Shown: positions 8,231-15,630 of the stretch, piece by piece
Layout: each line of letters opens with the position of its first letter
How positions within the stretch are numbered: position 1 is the stretch's first letter
Made by a program: the position numbers and the translations under genes
NCBI GenBank assembly: GCA_021808545.1
Contig: JAKBBM010000010.1
Span: 1 to 48,920 of the forward strand
DNA length: 48,920 bases
Reading direction: 5' to 3'
Origin: Pseudomonadota bacterium
GTDB taxonomy: Bacteria > Pseudomonadota > Alphaproteobacteria > Acetobacterales > Acetobacteraceae
Notes under the pieces: model-generated
What the model was told of the DNA's origin: nothing
The model's database searches: none
What the model saw: only the letters and a program-made list of their open reading frames with translations

Positions 8231-9457
8231 TTAGATCTGCACCAGACGCTGCGCGTCTTGCTGCTCGGTCTGGATCACCGATGTGTTGGCCTGATAGGCC
8301 TGCTGGTACTGGATGAGCGAGACCAGCAACGACGAGGTAGAGGCGTTGGATGCTTCCAGATACCCGCCCGAGAGCGTACCCGACAAGCCGGTGCCAGGTG
8401 TGTTCACCACCGCCTGGCCGGATGTGTTGGAGGCGCTGTAGAGATTGCCGGTGATCGGCGTCAGCCCTTCCGGGTTGATGAAATTGGCCAAGGCCAGCTT
8501 GCCGGCACTCACCGTCTGCCCGTTCGTGTAGGTGGATTGCAGCGTGCCATCGCTGGCGATGGTGGTGCCGCTATAGCTGCCCGGCGCGTAGCCATCATTC
8601 GTGATTCCGGCGACGGCGAAATTCTGCGCGGCCAGCGTGGTGCCGTTGAAATTGAAGGCGACGTTGGAGGCGGCCGCGCCATTGCCCCAATTCACGCTGA
8701 GCGAAGCCGGGCTGCCCGAACTGAGCGCGCCGACGCTGGTGAAATTCAGCGTGGTCAGCGTGCTCGGGCTGCCGACATTCGTGCCATTGGCAAGCTGCGG
8801 CTGGGCATAAACCGTCCAGCTTGGCGTGGCGCCGGCCGTGGCGGGCTGGTTCTGCGCGAAATAAAGCTGCACGCGGTTGGCATTGCCAAGGGAGTCATAG
8901 GTGACCACCGAGGTGGTTTGGTCATAGCTCGCGGTATTGGTGGGGCTGAAGGTGGTGGTGCTGGGAATTTGCGGATCGCCGGAATTCAGGTTCACGGTCA
9001 GGCCCAGCTTGGCGGTGGCATTGGCTGGCACCGCGCCGGTATTGATGGTGATTGGCCCCAGCGTGCCGCCGGATACGCCGTTGGCGTTGGTGGCATAGCC
9101 AAGTACGGAGGCGCCGTTGAGCGTTTGCAACTGGCCCGAGGTGCTGAGCTGAAACGCGCCGTCGCGCGTATATTGCTGCGTGCCGTTATTATTGATGATG
9201 AAATAGCCATTGCCCTGGATCGCGGCGTCGAGCGAATTGCCAGTGGAGGTCAGGTTGCCCTGGCTGAGATCGCTGGAAATCCCTTCCGTGGCCGTGCCGA
9301 TGCCCGGCACATTGGTGCTGCCAGCGGGATAAATATCCTCAAACAGGGCCGTCTGGCTCTTAAAGGCGGTGGTGCTGGCATTGGCCAGATCGTTGGAGAC
9401 GGTATTGATGCCGGTTTGCGCGCCCATCAGGCCGGACAGGGCGGTTTGTAAACTCAT
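8231..9457 (-). CDS. flgE: FlgE, flagellar hook protein
   Basis: This is a 408-residue hook protein. The N-terminus (SLQTALSGLMGAQTGINTVS, then NDLANASTTAFKSQ) and C-terminus (LVSLIQYQQAYQANTSVIQT) are the paired D0 helices of axial proteins. The middle has IQGNGYFIINNNGTQQYTRD, the usual FlgE beta motif. FlgE assembles the flexible universal joint, its length set by FliK at 16663. It overlaps flgD by 4 bases. The size is close to enterobacterial FlgE, without the large insertions of some alphaproteobacterial hooks. Confidence 0.96.
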   Translation of the reverse strand: MSLQTALSGLMGAQTGINTVSNDLANASTTAFKSQTALFEDIYPAGSTNVPGIGTATEGISSDLSQGNLTSTGNSLDAAIQGNGYFIINNNGTQQYTRDGAFQLSTSGQLQTLNGASVLGYATNANGVSGGTLGPITINTGAVPANATAKLGLTVNLNSGDPQIPSTTTFSPTNTASYDQTTSVVTYDSLGNANRVQLYFAQNQPATAGATPSWTVYAQPQLANGTNVGSPSTLTTLNFTSVGALSSGSPASLSVNWGNGAAASNVAFNFNGTTLAAQNFAVAGITNDGYAPGSYSGTTIASDGTLQSTYTNGQTVSAGKLALANFINPEGLTPITGNLYSASNTSGQAVVNTPGTGLSGTLSGGYLEASNASTSSLLVSLIQYQQAYQANTSVIQTEQQDAQRLVQI

Positions 9458-10158
9458 GAGGCCACTCCAAGAACGGTTTGAACAGAGGAAACGGGAAGTG
9501 TGGCCGCCGAACCGGCGACGTTAAGCGTGGGCGTGCCACCCGCAAGATTAACCCCCTGCACGGTGTAAACCGTGTAGGGGGTGGCGCTGACCGCGGCACC
9601 CGTGGAATCCGTTGCGGTAACGTTGTAGCTGTAATCCGTGCCTGAACTGCCGCCGGACCAGGAGAAGCTTTGCGGCCCCGCCGGCATGGTGCCAAGATTG
9701 AGTGTGGCGGCAATGCTGCCATTGGGTTTGAACACGGTCACCGTGGTGGCCTGCGTGGCGCTGGCCAGGCTGAACGCGCCTGTCGCCTTGCCGCTATTGT
9801 CGGGGATCAGCGTATTGCCGGAAACGGCGACCTGCCGGCCGACCAGGGCGGAGGCTTGCGCCATCTGCGCCGCGCCGGTGCTGGTCGACAGGCTGTTGAG
9901 CTTGGTGTTCAGCGAATTAATGCCATCCACCGTGGAAATCGCGGCGAATTCCGAGACCATCTGGGTTGGGTTCGCGGGCGAGGTGGGGGATTGATATTTC
10001 AGCTGCGCGGTGAGCAGCTGCAGGAAATTCGCCTGGGTCAGGCTGGCGGCGGTGGCCGAGCCGGAACCGGCGCTGCTGTTGCTGGTGGTGGAAGCCGCAA
10101 CCGAGGCGGCGTTGGCGGCCGCGGCGGCGGCGCTGGGGGCGGTGATGCTGGTCATCAT
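9454..10158 (-). CDS. flgD: FlgD, hook cap protein
   Basis: This is a 234-residue protein. Residues about 40-90 carry the FlgD N-terminal signature NFLQLLTAQLKYQSPTSPAN followed by MVSEFAAIST. The C-terminal half has Tudor and Ig-like beta segments (SFSWSGGSSGTDYSYNVTA), as in FlgD. FlgD caps the growing hook and is replaced by FlgK when the hook is complete. It overlaps both neighbours by 4 bases. The N-terminus is rich in Ala and Ser, typical of an exported, unfolded region. Confidence 0.93.
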   Translation of the reverse strand: MMTSITAPSAAAAAANAASVAASTTSNSSAGSGSATAASLTQANFLQLLTAQLKYQSPTSPANPTQMVSEFAAISTVDGINSLNTKLNSLSTSTGAAQMAQASALVGRQVAVSGNTLIPDNSGKATGAFSLASATQATTVTVFKPNGSIAATLNLGTMPAGPQSFSWSGGSSGTDYSYNVTATDSTGAAVSATPYTVYTVQGVNLAGGTPTLNVAGSAATLPVSSVQTVLGVAS

Positions 10159-10601
10159 GCCACCTGGAAGCTGGAGATCATTTGCTGATCGATGCGGCTG
10201 GTCTGTTGCAGCACCGCGACCGAGGCGGCGTAGGTGTTGGAGCTGTCGATCAAATTCACCATTTCATCCACCTGGCTCACATTTGTGCCGGTCACATACC
10301 CTTTGGCATTGGCGTAAGGACTGCCCGGATCGTATTTCTGCACGACTGGCGCGTTGCTTTGCACCGTGCCCAGCACACGCACGCCCATATCCGCGCTATT
10401 TCCATTTTGGCTGGCGCCGCCATCATATTCGCCACTGGCCGCGGCGGCCGAGGCAAACACCAGCTCGTGCGCGCGGTAGGGCTGCTGCCCGGGCTTGGTG
10501 ATGGAATCCACATTGGCGAGGTTGGAGGCGATGGCCCCCATGCGCATGTTCTGCGCTGTTAGCGCGCTGCCGACGATGCCAAAAATATCAGACCCGCTCA
10601 T
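10155..10601 (-). CDS. flgC: FlgC, proximal rod protein
   Basis: This is a 148-residue rod protein with the FlgC N-terminal motif MRMGAIASNLANVDSITKPG and the closely following QPYRAHELVF. The C-terminus has GYVTGTNVSQVDEMVNLIDS and SNTYAASVAVLQQ, typical of FlgC. It is part of the proximal rod between the MS ring and FlgG. It follows flgB after a 17-base gap and overlaps flgD by 4 bases. Confidence 0.95.
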   Translation of the reverse strand: MSGSDIFGIVGSALTAQNMRMGAIASNLANVDSITKPGQQPYRAHELVFASAAAASGEYDGGASQNGNSADMGVRVLGTVQSNAPVVQKYDPGSPYANAKGYVTGTNVSQVDEMVNLIDSSNTYAASVAVLQQTSRIDQQMISSFQVA

Positions 10602-10618
10602 GTCATGACTCCGTTATG

Positions 10619-10966
10619 TCAGATTCCGCCGGGATTCGGGCGTAGGGCTGTGACCAGATCGGTGGTGGATTGATGCAGGAACGTGGCGGCCGCTTCCGTG
10701 CGCAGCCCGTTGGCGGCGGCGTTCACCCGTTCGGTGTCCAAGGAGACATCATTGCCATTCAGCCCGACCACGCCATCGGTCCGGTATTGGGGGGTATTGC
10801 TGCCGCCGGGCAGGCCAAGCTGCGCGGCCAGGGCGGACTCAAAGGAAATATCACGCGCCTTGAAATTGGGCGTGTCCGCGTTGGCAATATTATTGGCGAT
10901 CAGGCTGGCGCGCTCCTGGCGCGCATTCAAGACCCCGCCGTAAAAATCAAGAAATCCAACTTGCAT
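10619..10966 (-). CDS. flgB: FlgB, proximal rod protein; first gene of the operon
   Basis: This is a 115-residue protein from the ATG at 10966. The frame is open to 10999, but the GAGGA stretch 8-12 bases before the inner ATG, and the family start MQVGFLDFYGGVLNARQERA, favour it. It contains LIANNIANADTPNFKARDIS, the FlgB rod signature. FlgB is the most proximal rod component. It begins the minus-strand flg operon, which then runs without a clear break to fliR at the left edge. A 537-base AT-richer gap precedes it and should hold the promoter. Confidence 0.93.
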   Translation of the reverse strand: MQVGFLDFYGGVLNARQERASLIANNIANADTPNFKARDISFESALAAQLGLPGGSNTPQYRTDGVVGLNGNDVSLDTERVNAAANGLRTEAAATFLHQSTTDLVTALRPNPGGI

Positions 10967-11503
10967 GTTCCCGCATCCTCTGATTCCCGGGTTGGTCATT
11001 CCCGTGGCGGCGATACGGCCGCCGCGACGGCATGATGCCGCCGCCTGAATCGCGGTATAGGGGCGCGAACTTAAAAAGGCGTAAATGAAAACATGAAGAA
11101 AAACAGGCGCTCATCCTGTGTCTCCACCGATTTATTCGCGTATATCCTGAATTTATTTCCTGTCGGACGAACGCCGGGCATTAAAAATATTTTTTCGCGG
11201 ATGATTTTTTGAATTTTGTTAAACACCCGCACGCGCTGTGGTGCGACGCTTGCCGTGGACGGCGCTGTTTGAAAGCATCGCGTTATTTTCAGGATTGAGC
11301 GGGCGTTAAATGCGCTGACCCCGTGGCCGCCATGGCGCGGGGGCACACGGGCATGGTTCCGCCGCGCGCGGCGGGGGAGCGGGGCTTAAGATAGGCGCGG
11401 CGGCGGCAAGCCGGGCGCGTGGCATGGCATGCGGGCGTAAGCGTCAGACGGCGCTGTTGGGCGGGGGCAGCGCATTATCGTGGCGGTGTGAGCGCCGGGG
11501 TGT
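10967..11503. other. Intergenic region upstream of flgB
   Basis: No gene is supported here. Bases about 11070-11225 are clearly more AT-rich than the flanks and probably hold the flgB operon promoter. I could not find a convincing sigma-54 (TGGCAC-N5-TTGC) or sigma-28 box on the minus strand. A weak CtrA-like match, TTTA-N7-TTAAG on the minus strand (11071-11085, two mismatches), lies about 105 bases before the flgB start. A 91-codon minus-strand open frame (11071-11346) has no recognisable domain and covers the presumed promoter, so I did not annotate it. No terminator with a T tract is visible for the upstream che genes. Confidence 0.5.
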
Positions 11504-11950
11504 TTAGCCTTGCAGGCGGCGCACCACGGCCTCATGCAGTTTGCGCTGCTCGTCGCTTACATACAAGGCGGCGAGATCGGCGGAGGAGAAACTGGTTCCA
11601 GGCGGCATTTCCGCTACCGCCATTTGCTCCAGCGCGATCACCACGCAATCAGCGATTTGTTTGGCGAAATCCTGGCGCTGAGCCTGCAAAAACGCCAACT
11701 CATCGAGTGCGTGGCGGATTTCCGCGATTTCGGTTATGGCCTCTGCCCGCTCGCGGTCCAGCACCGGGTTGGCATGGGGGGCGTTATGGCTGCTGTCGCT
11801 CAACAGGCCAGAAAGCCAGGAGAGCAGTGCCGAGGTCCGCCAGAGCAGGTCGAAGGCGGCGTTGGCATCCATGCGGTCGCGCAGGGCGGCGACCTGTTCG
11901 GCCAGAATGGCGCAAACGAGGCGTTCGTTCGATTCGGCCGTTTCCGACAT
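11504..11950 (-). CDS. Unknown protein after cheY; possible divergent CheZ-like phosphatase
   Basis: This is a 148-residue, mostly helical protein that I do not recognise with certainty. It starts 11 bases after cheY, preceded by AAGGA about 8 bases before the ATG, so it is co-expressed with cheR and cheY. Residues about 70-110 form a long helix containing QRQDFAKQIADCVVIALEQM. The D-x-x-x-Q spacing matches the catalytic Asp143 and Gln147 of E. coli CheZ (QDLTGQ context). The C-terminus ends in a charged helix after a Pro-Gly-Ser linker, which could be a CheY-binding tail. The CheZ idea is an inference from motif spacing and position only; a structural or scaffold role is equally possible. 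No signal peptide or membrane span is present. Confidence 0.6.
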   Translation of the reverse strand: MSETAESNERLVCAILAEQVAALRDRMDANAAFDLLWRTSALLSWLSGLLSDSSHNAPHANPVLDRERAEAITEIAEIRHALDELAFLQAQRQDFAKQIADCVVIALEQMAVAEMPPGTSFSSADLAALYVSDEQRKLHEAVVRRLQG

Positions 11951-11961
11951 GCCTGAATTCC

Positions 11962-12333
11962 TTAGCGGGCGGGGCAGAGTTGTTTGACGACGGAGAGAAG
12001 CTGGTTGGGCTCGGCCGGCTTGGTCAGCCAGCCAGAGGCGCCGGCGGCGCGGGCCTCGTCGCGCTTGCGCCCGCCGGATTCGGTCGTCAGCACGATGATC
12101 GGGGTAAAGCGGGTGGAGGCGATCTTGCGCGCTTCCTTGATGAAGCCGATGCCATCGAGCTCGGGCATGTTGAGGTCGGTGAGAATGACCGAGGGTTTGA
12201 CCCCGTCATTCAGCTTGGTGATGCCCTCGCGGCCGTTCATGCCGGTCTCGACGTCATAGCCAGCGCCTTTGAGAATATGCGACAGGCTCATGACCATTGT
12301 GGCCGAGTCGTCGAGGACAAGTATCGTAGGCAT
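11962..12333 (-). CDS. cheY: CheY-type single-domain response regulator
   Basis: This 123-residue protein is a lone receiver domain. It has the acidic pair Asp8-Asp9, the phosphoacceptor Asp53 in LTDLNMPELDG, Thr83 in IVLTTES and Lys105 in TKP, so all key residues for phosphotransfer and switching are present. CheY-P normally binds FliM and FliN to change rotation. It lies between cheR and the possible CheZ-like gene on the minus strand. A CtrA-like box sits 60 bases upstream. Single-receiver proteins with other roles exist, so the symbol rests partly on context. No histidine kinase, CheW or receptor gene is in the window. Confidence 0.88.
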   Translation of the reverse strand: MPTILVLDDSATMVMSLSHILKGAGYDVETGMNGREGITKLNDGVKPSVILTDLNMPELDGIGFIKEARKIASTRFTPIIVLTTESGGRKRDEARAAGASGWLTKPAEPNQLLSVVKQLCPAR

Positions 12334-12527
12334 CTATACGGGCTCCATTCGGCTGATTTTTGCGCGGGATTGCCCTATCGTGCCGGGCAAGTGTTGAAAC
12401 ACGGTTAAGAAGGGAAAAGGCTTGATCGATCTGAACGAACCGGGACGGCGGCGCGCGCCCGGCCGGGGCCGTTCAAAAGATCGTGAGGCGGCGCGCGCGC
12501 GCCTGTGCGGGGGGCATGACGGAGCCG
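12334..12527. other. Intergenic region between cheR and cheY
   Basis: This gap holds no supported gene. On the minus strand it should contain the 5' leader and probably a promoter for cheY, including the CtrA-like box at 12393-12408. A short inverted repeat, ATGACGG-AG-CCGTCAT (12516-12531), overlaps the cheR stop codon but has no T tract, so it is at best a weak terminator. The stretch 12485-12503 is a GC dinucleotide run. Confidence 0.5.
12393..12408 (-). promoter_or_regulatory. CtrA-like box upstream of cheY
   Basis: On the minus strand the sequence reads TTAA-CCGTGTT-TCAAC, matching the alphaproteobacterial CtrA consensus TTAA-N7-TTAAC with one mismatch. It lies 60 bases before the cheY start codon, a plausible activator position. 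CtrA controls motility genes in many alphaproteobacteria, but no ctrA gene is in the window, so binding is inferred. Confidence 0.4.
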
Positions 12528-13400
12528 TCATGGGACGTCTCCGGGTTTCTGATAGGCGATCACGGCGCCAAAATGGCGGGTCAGGAACAGGTCGGCCATG
12601 TGGCGCATCGATTCTGAATGTCCCAGGAAAATGAAGCCGCCCGGACGCAGGCACTCACGCAGAATCCGCACGCTGTGGCGGCGCGCGGCCTCGTCGAAAT
12701 AAATCAGCAGATTGCGGCAGAACAGCACGTCGATCTCGCGGTAGCGCTGCATGTCCTGCGTGCGGGTGATGTTGGCGTGGGCAAATTGCACGCAAGCGCG
12801 CACGGCCGGGCTGATCTGGTGGCGCCCGTCGGGCTGGCGGGTGAAGTAACGGGCACGCAGGGGGCCGGGCAGGTGGCGCAGCGTTTCGTCGTCATAAAGG
12901 CCGGCCTTGGCCGCGCGCAGGGCGTCGGTATCGATGTCGGCGCCGTGCAGCTCGATATGGTGCCGGACCGGGTCCAGCCCGTGCGCCAGCAGGTGCAGGG
13001 CGATGGAATACGGCTCCTCGCCGGTGGCGCAGGGCATGCAGAGAAGGCGCCTCACGCCGCCCGGGCCGCGCAGCGCGGCAAGCTCGGGCAGCACGCTCTG
13101 TGTCAGCGCCTCGAATTGCCGTGTTTCGCGGTAGAAAAAGGTTTCGTTGATCGTGAGCAGGTTGATCAGCTGTTCCAGCTCGGCCGTGCCCGCGGGCGTT
13201 TTCAGATGGGCCAAATACGCCTCGACCCCGTCTTGCCCGGACGCGATAAGGCGCGCGCGCAGGCGTGATTCCACATAATACCGTTTGGCGGGGGTGAAGG
13301 CGATGCCCGTCTGGTGCCGGAAAAAAGTGTAGAAGCGCCTGAGCGCCTGCTCCGACATCTCCATCCCGGGCGCGGCTGGCGGGGAAAGGGCGTGGGTCAT
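12528..13400 (-). CDS. cheR: CheR, chemotaxis receptor methyltransferase
   Basis: This is a 290-residue protein. The N-terminal helical domain (about 15-85) includes RFYTFFRHQTGIAF and INETFFYRE, as in CheR. The SAM-binding domain has CATGEEPYSIA (family CSTGEEPYS), the acidic HGADIDTDAL strand and LFCRNLLIYFDEAARR. CheR methylates glutamates of chemoreceptors using S-adenosylmethionine for adaptation. It leads the cheR-cheY unit, opposite in direction to fliE. The partner methylesterase CheB is not in the window. The ATG at 13400 gives a normal CheR length. Confidence 0.94.
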   Translation of the reverse strand: MTHALSPPAAPGMEMSEQALRRFYTFFRHQTGIAFTPAKRYYVESRLRARLIASGQDGVEAYLAHLKTPAGTAELEQLINLLTINETFFYRETRQFEALTQSVLPELAALRGPGGVRRLLCMPCATGEEPYSIALHLLAHGLDPVRHHIELHGADIDTDALRAAKAGLYDDETLRHLPGPLRARYFTRQPDGRHQISPAVRACVQFAHANITRTQDMQRYREIDVLFCRNLLIYFDEAARRHSVRILRECLRPGGFIFLGHSESMRHMADLFLTRHFGAVIAYQKPGDVP

Positions 13401-13543
13401 ACGGGGCGGGGCTGGTCCATGGTGGTCTCTTTTCCTTTCGGGCGCTGATCGAGCCTCCTATGGCAGTGAATCATGAAAAAAGAGTTACGGACACAGCGCC
13501 GCGCCGCGCAGAACCGGTATTTCTGACGGTTGCATCCATGTCT

Positions 13544-13566
13544 AAATGTTATTTTTATTAACATTT
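13544..13566. repeat. Perfect inverted repeat in the cheR-fliE gap, possible operator
   Basis: AAATGTTA at 13544-13551 and TAACATTT at 13559-13566 are perfect inverted arms of 8 bases with a 7-base AT spacer. Such symmetry in a divergent promoter region suggests a dimeric regulator site. As an RNA hairpin it would be weak, so a terminator is unlikely. The binding protein is unknown. Confidence 0.35.
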
Positions 13567-13696
13567 TACCAGCGTGTGCCGGTTTTTAAGAATCCATTAG
13601 TCTCGCTTCATTATTCGAAGCGCATGAGCAAAGTTTTCCAGCTTCTGGTGAAATTTTCAAGGCTGCCCCGTGAATGGGGCGGGTCGCTGACCGCTT

Positions 13697-13712
13697 TTAG
13701 ATAATCATTAAC
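13697..13712 (+). promoter_or_regulatory. CtrA-like box upstream of fliE
   Basis: The sequence TTAG-ATAATCA-TTAAC matches the CtrA consensus TTAA-N7-TTAAC with one mismatch. It lies about 82 bases before the fliE start, in the only long non-coding gap ahead of the plus-strand operon. This is consistent with direct CtrA control of early flagellar genes, as known in other alphaproteobacteria. Binding is inferred. Confidence 0.42.
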
Positions 13713-13793
13713 GGATGAATGCTAAGTGAAAGTAATGGCGTTTAAAGGCGTAAGGCGTGCCGGAAGTGCTGTTTTGTTAGGAGGAGGCGCGTT

Positions 13794-14120
13794 ATGTTAG
13801 CAAATATTGTGAGTGCGGCGGGAGCGCTGAGCGCGGTCGGCGCGTTGGGCGGCGCGGCCGCGGCCAATGGCGCGGCCGGAAGTGGGCAGGCGGGGGCCGG
13901 CCATTTCCTGGATTTGGTGAACAGCGCCTTGCAGGGTGTGAGCGCGGCGCAGGGCAGTGCCGCCACGGCCGAGGCGGGCTATGCCGCTGGCGTGCCCGGG
14001 GCGACGTTGAGCAAGGCGCTGGTTGCGAATGACCGCGCGGCCGTGGCCTGGAACGCGACGGTGGCGGTGCGCAACGAGGTTGTCGCCGCGTACCAGTCGA
14101 TCATGAACATGCAGCTCTGA
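13794..14120 (+). CDS. fliE: FliE, MS ring-rod junction protein
   Basis: This is a 108-residue protein with an Ala/Gly-rich N-terminus, a middle helix (HFLDLVNSALQGVSAAQGSA) and a C-terminal helix with AWNATVAVRNEVVAAYQSIM. This matches FliE, whose C-terminus ends in EVMRMQV-like sequence. FliE joins the MS ring to the rod and is among the first exported proteins. A very strong Shine-Dalgarno precedes the ATG. It is the first gene of the long plus-strand operon, with fliF starting one base after its stop codon. Confidence 0.9.
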   Translation: MLANIVSAAGALSAVGALGGAAAANGAAGSGQAGAGHFLDLVNSALQGVSAAQGSAATAEAGYAAGVPGATLSKALVANDRAAVAWNATVAVRNEVVAAYQSIMNMQL

Positions 14121-14121
14121 C

Positions 14122-15630
14122 ATGCCTGACTGGCGGCAAAATCTGGAGCGGCTGCGGGCGCAGGCGGGCAAACTGCCGAAGATCCTGTGGGCCGCGGGCG
14201 GTGTGATTCTGCTGTCGCTCGGCGCGGTGCTGTGGCTGGAAACGTCCGGCCCGCCTTATGCCGTGCTGGAGGAAGGGCTCTCCCCCGCCGATGGCGGCAA
14301 GGTAATCGCGCAGCTGCAAAAGCTTGGCATTCCCTATCAACTCGCGGCGGCGGGCAACATCATCATGGTACCGCAGCCGCAGCTGGCGCAGGCGCGGCTG
14401 CAGCTGGGCCAGGCTGGCGTGCCTGGCTCTTCCGTGCAGACCGCCTGGTCGCGTCTTGAGGACGCGCCGATGACCGCCTCGGATCTCGCGCAATCGACGA
14501 TGGCGGTGCAGGCGCTGCAATTATCGCTGCAGCAATCGATCGAGGGGCTGAACGGCGTGCGCAGCGCGCAAGTGTTCCTGGCGCTGCCGCCCGACACGCC
14601 CTTCCTGGGCGATCAGCCCAAGCCGGCGGCCTCTGTCGTTATCCAGGCGGACGCGGCGTCGGCGCAGGCGCAAGGCCAGGCGATCGCCAATCTCGTCGCC
14701 GGCGCGGTGCCGGGCCTGTCGGCCAATAATGTCACGGTCGAGACGACCGATGGCACAACTGTGTTCCCCCTGAATGGGGCGATGAGCACCGGCCGGCAGT
14801 TCGCCACCGTCTCGCAAATTGAGGCGCAGGCCGCCGCGCATATCGCGGGCCTGCTGATTCCGCTGGTCGGGGCAGGAAATTTCCAGACAAACGTGTCGGC
14901 GAACCTGGATTTCACGCAAGAGCATATCCACCAGATATCTTACGGGCCGACACACCTTGTCGCGCATGAACAGAGCGATCACAGCGTCCAGTATGGCAGC
15001 GGCGATGCCGCGATCGGGATTCCCGGCGCGCTCTCGAACGAACCGCCCTCGCAAACCACGGCCAGCACCAGCGCCAATGCCACCGGCGGCAAGAGCACGG
15101 CCAAGAGCAGCAAGGCGCAAGAACCCTCGCGCAGCAGCACCAGCCTGGATCAGACCTATGTCACCGACCAGAGCGAGCAGGATATCACCAAGCCGGATTG
15201 GGCGGTGAAATCGTTGGCTGTTTCCGTGGTGCTGAACAAGGCGGCGCTGGCCAAGGGCGTGTCTCTGGACCAGGTGAAGGCGGCTATCGCCGGGGGTTTT
15301 GCCTATCCAGATGTAACCGTGCATGTGCTGGCGGCCTCGTTCCGCAAGGCGCCCTCGCCCTTGCTGGCGCCCCCGCTGGTGCGCGCGGCCGGGCCGCTCA
15401 CCCATGCGCTGCTGGAGGTGATGGCGGCCGCCGCCCTGTTGTTTGGGTTGGCCTTGCCGGTTGGCCGCCGGCTGGCGGCGGTGAATATCCAGTCCCTCCT
15501 GCCGCCGCCGCCCCGGCCCATGCCGGTGGCGCTGCCGCCGCGGGACTTTTCGGAATTGCGTGAGCAGGCGGCGGAGAACATCCCCGGCGTGGCGCGCCTG
15601 TTGCAGAGCTGGGCTGAAGATAATGAGTGA
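14122..15630 (+). CDS. fliF: FliF, flagellar MS-ring protein
   Basis: This is a 502-residue protein, a little shorter than the usual 550-570. The first membrane span is about residues 20-40 and the second about 428-450. Between them lie the periplasmic ring-building domains with MVPQPQLAQARLQLGQAGVP and GLNGVRSAQVFLALP, then a linker rich in Ser, Thr and Lys. The short cytoplasmic tail DFSELREQAAENIPGVARLL is the FliG-binding helix. FliF forms the MS ring on which rotor and export gate assemble. Its end overlaps the fliG start by 8 bases. The first ATG after fliE is used. Confidence 0.95.
   Translation: MPDWRQNLERLRAQAGKLPKILWAAGGVILLSLGAVLWLETSGPPYAVLEEGLSPADGGKVIAQLQKLGIPYQLAAAGNIIMVPQPQLAQARLQLGQAGVPGSSVQTAWSRLEDAPMTASDLAQSTMAVQALQLSLQQSIEGLNGVRSAQVFLALPPDTPFLGDQPKPAASVVIQADAASAQAQGQAIANLVAGAVPGLSANNVTVETTDGTTVFPLNGAMSTGRQFATVSQIEAQAAAHIAGLLIPLVGAGNFQTNVSANLDFTQEHIHQISYGPTHLVAHEQSDHSVQYGSGDAAIGIPGALSNEPPSQTTASTSANATGGKSTAKSSKAQEPSRSSTSLDQTYVTDQSEQDITKPDWAVKSLAVSVVLNKAALAKGVSLDQVKAAIAGGFAYPDVTVHVLAASFRKAPSPLLAPPLVRAAGPLTHALLEVMAAAALLFGLALPVGRRLAAVNIQSLLPPPPRPMPVALPPRDFSELREQAAENIPGVARLLQSWAEDNE

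Larger units (their letters stand above)
13401..13793. other. Divergent intergenic region between cheR and fliE
   Basis: This 393-base, relatively AT-rich region separates the minus-strand che genes from the plus-strand fliE operon and should hold promoters for both. It contains a perfect 8-base inverted repeat (13544-13566), a CtrA-like box (13697-13712) and a strong Shine-Dalgarno (AGGAGGAGG, about 13780-13788) just before fliE. No open frame here shows any protein family. A sigma-54-like element near 13736 was examined and rejected because the GG-GC spacing is one base short. Confidence 0.55.

Noticed and set aside
11071-11346. 91-codon minus-strand frame upstream of flgB
   Set aside because: No recognisable domain, lies in the AT-rich presumed promoter region, and has no good ribosome binding site.
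13736-13750. Sigma-54-like TGGC...GC element upstream of fliE
   Set aside because: The distance between the GG and GC pairs is one base short and the flanking bases do not match; no sigma-54 activator is in the window.
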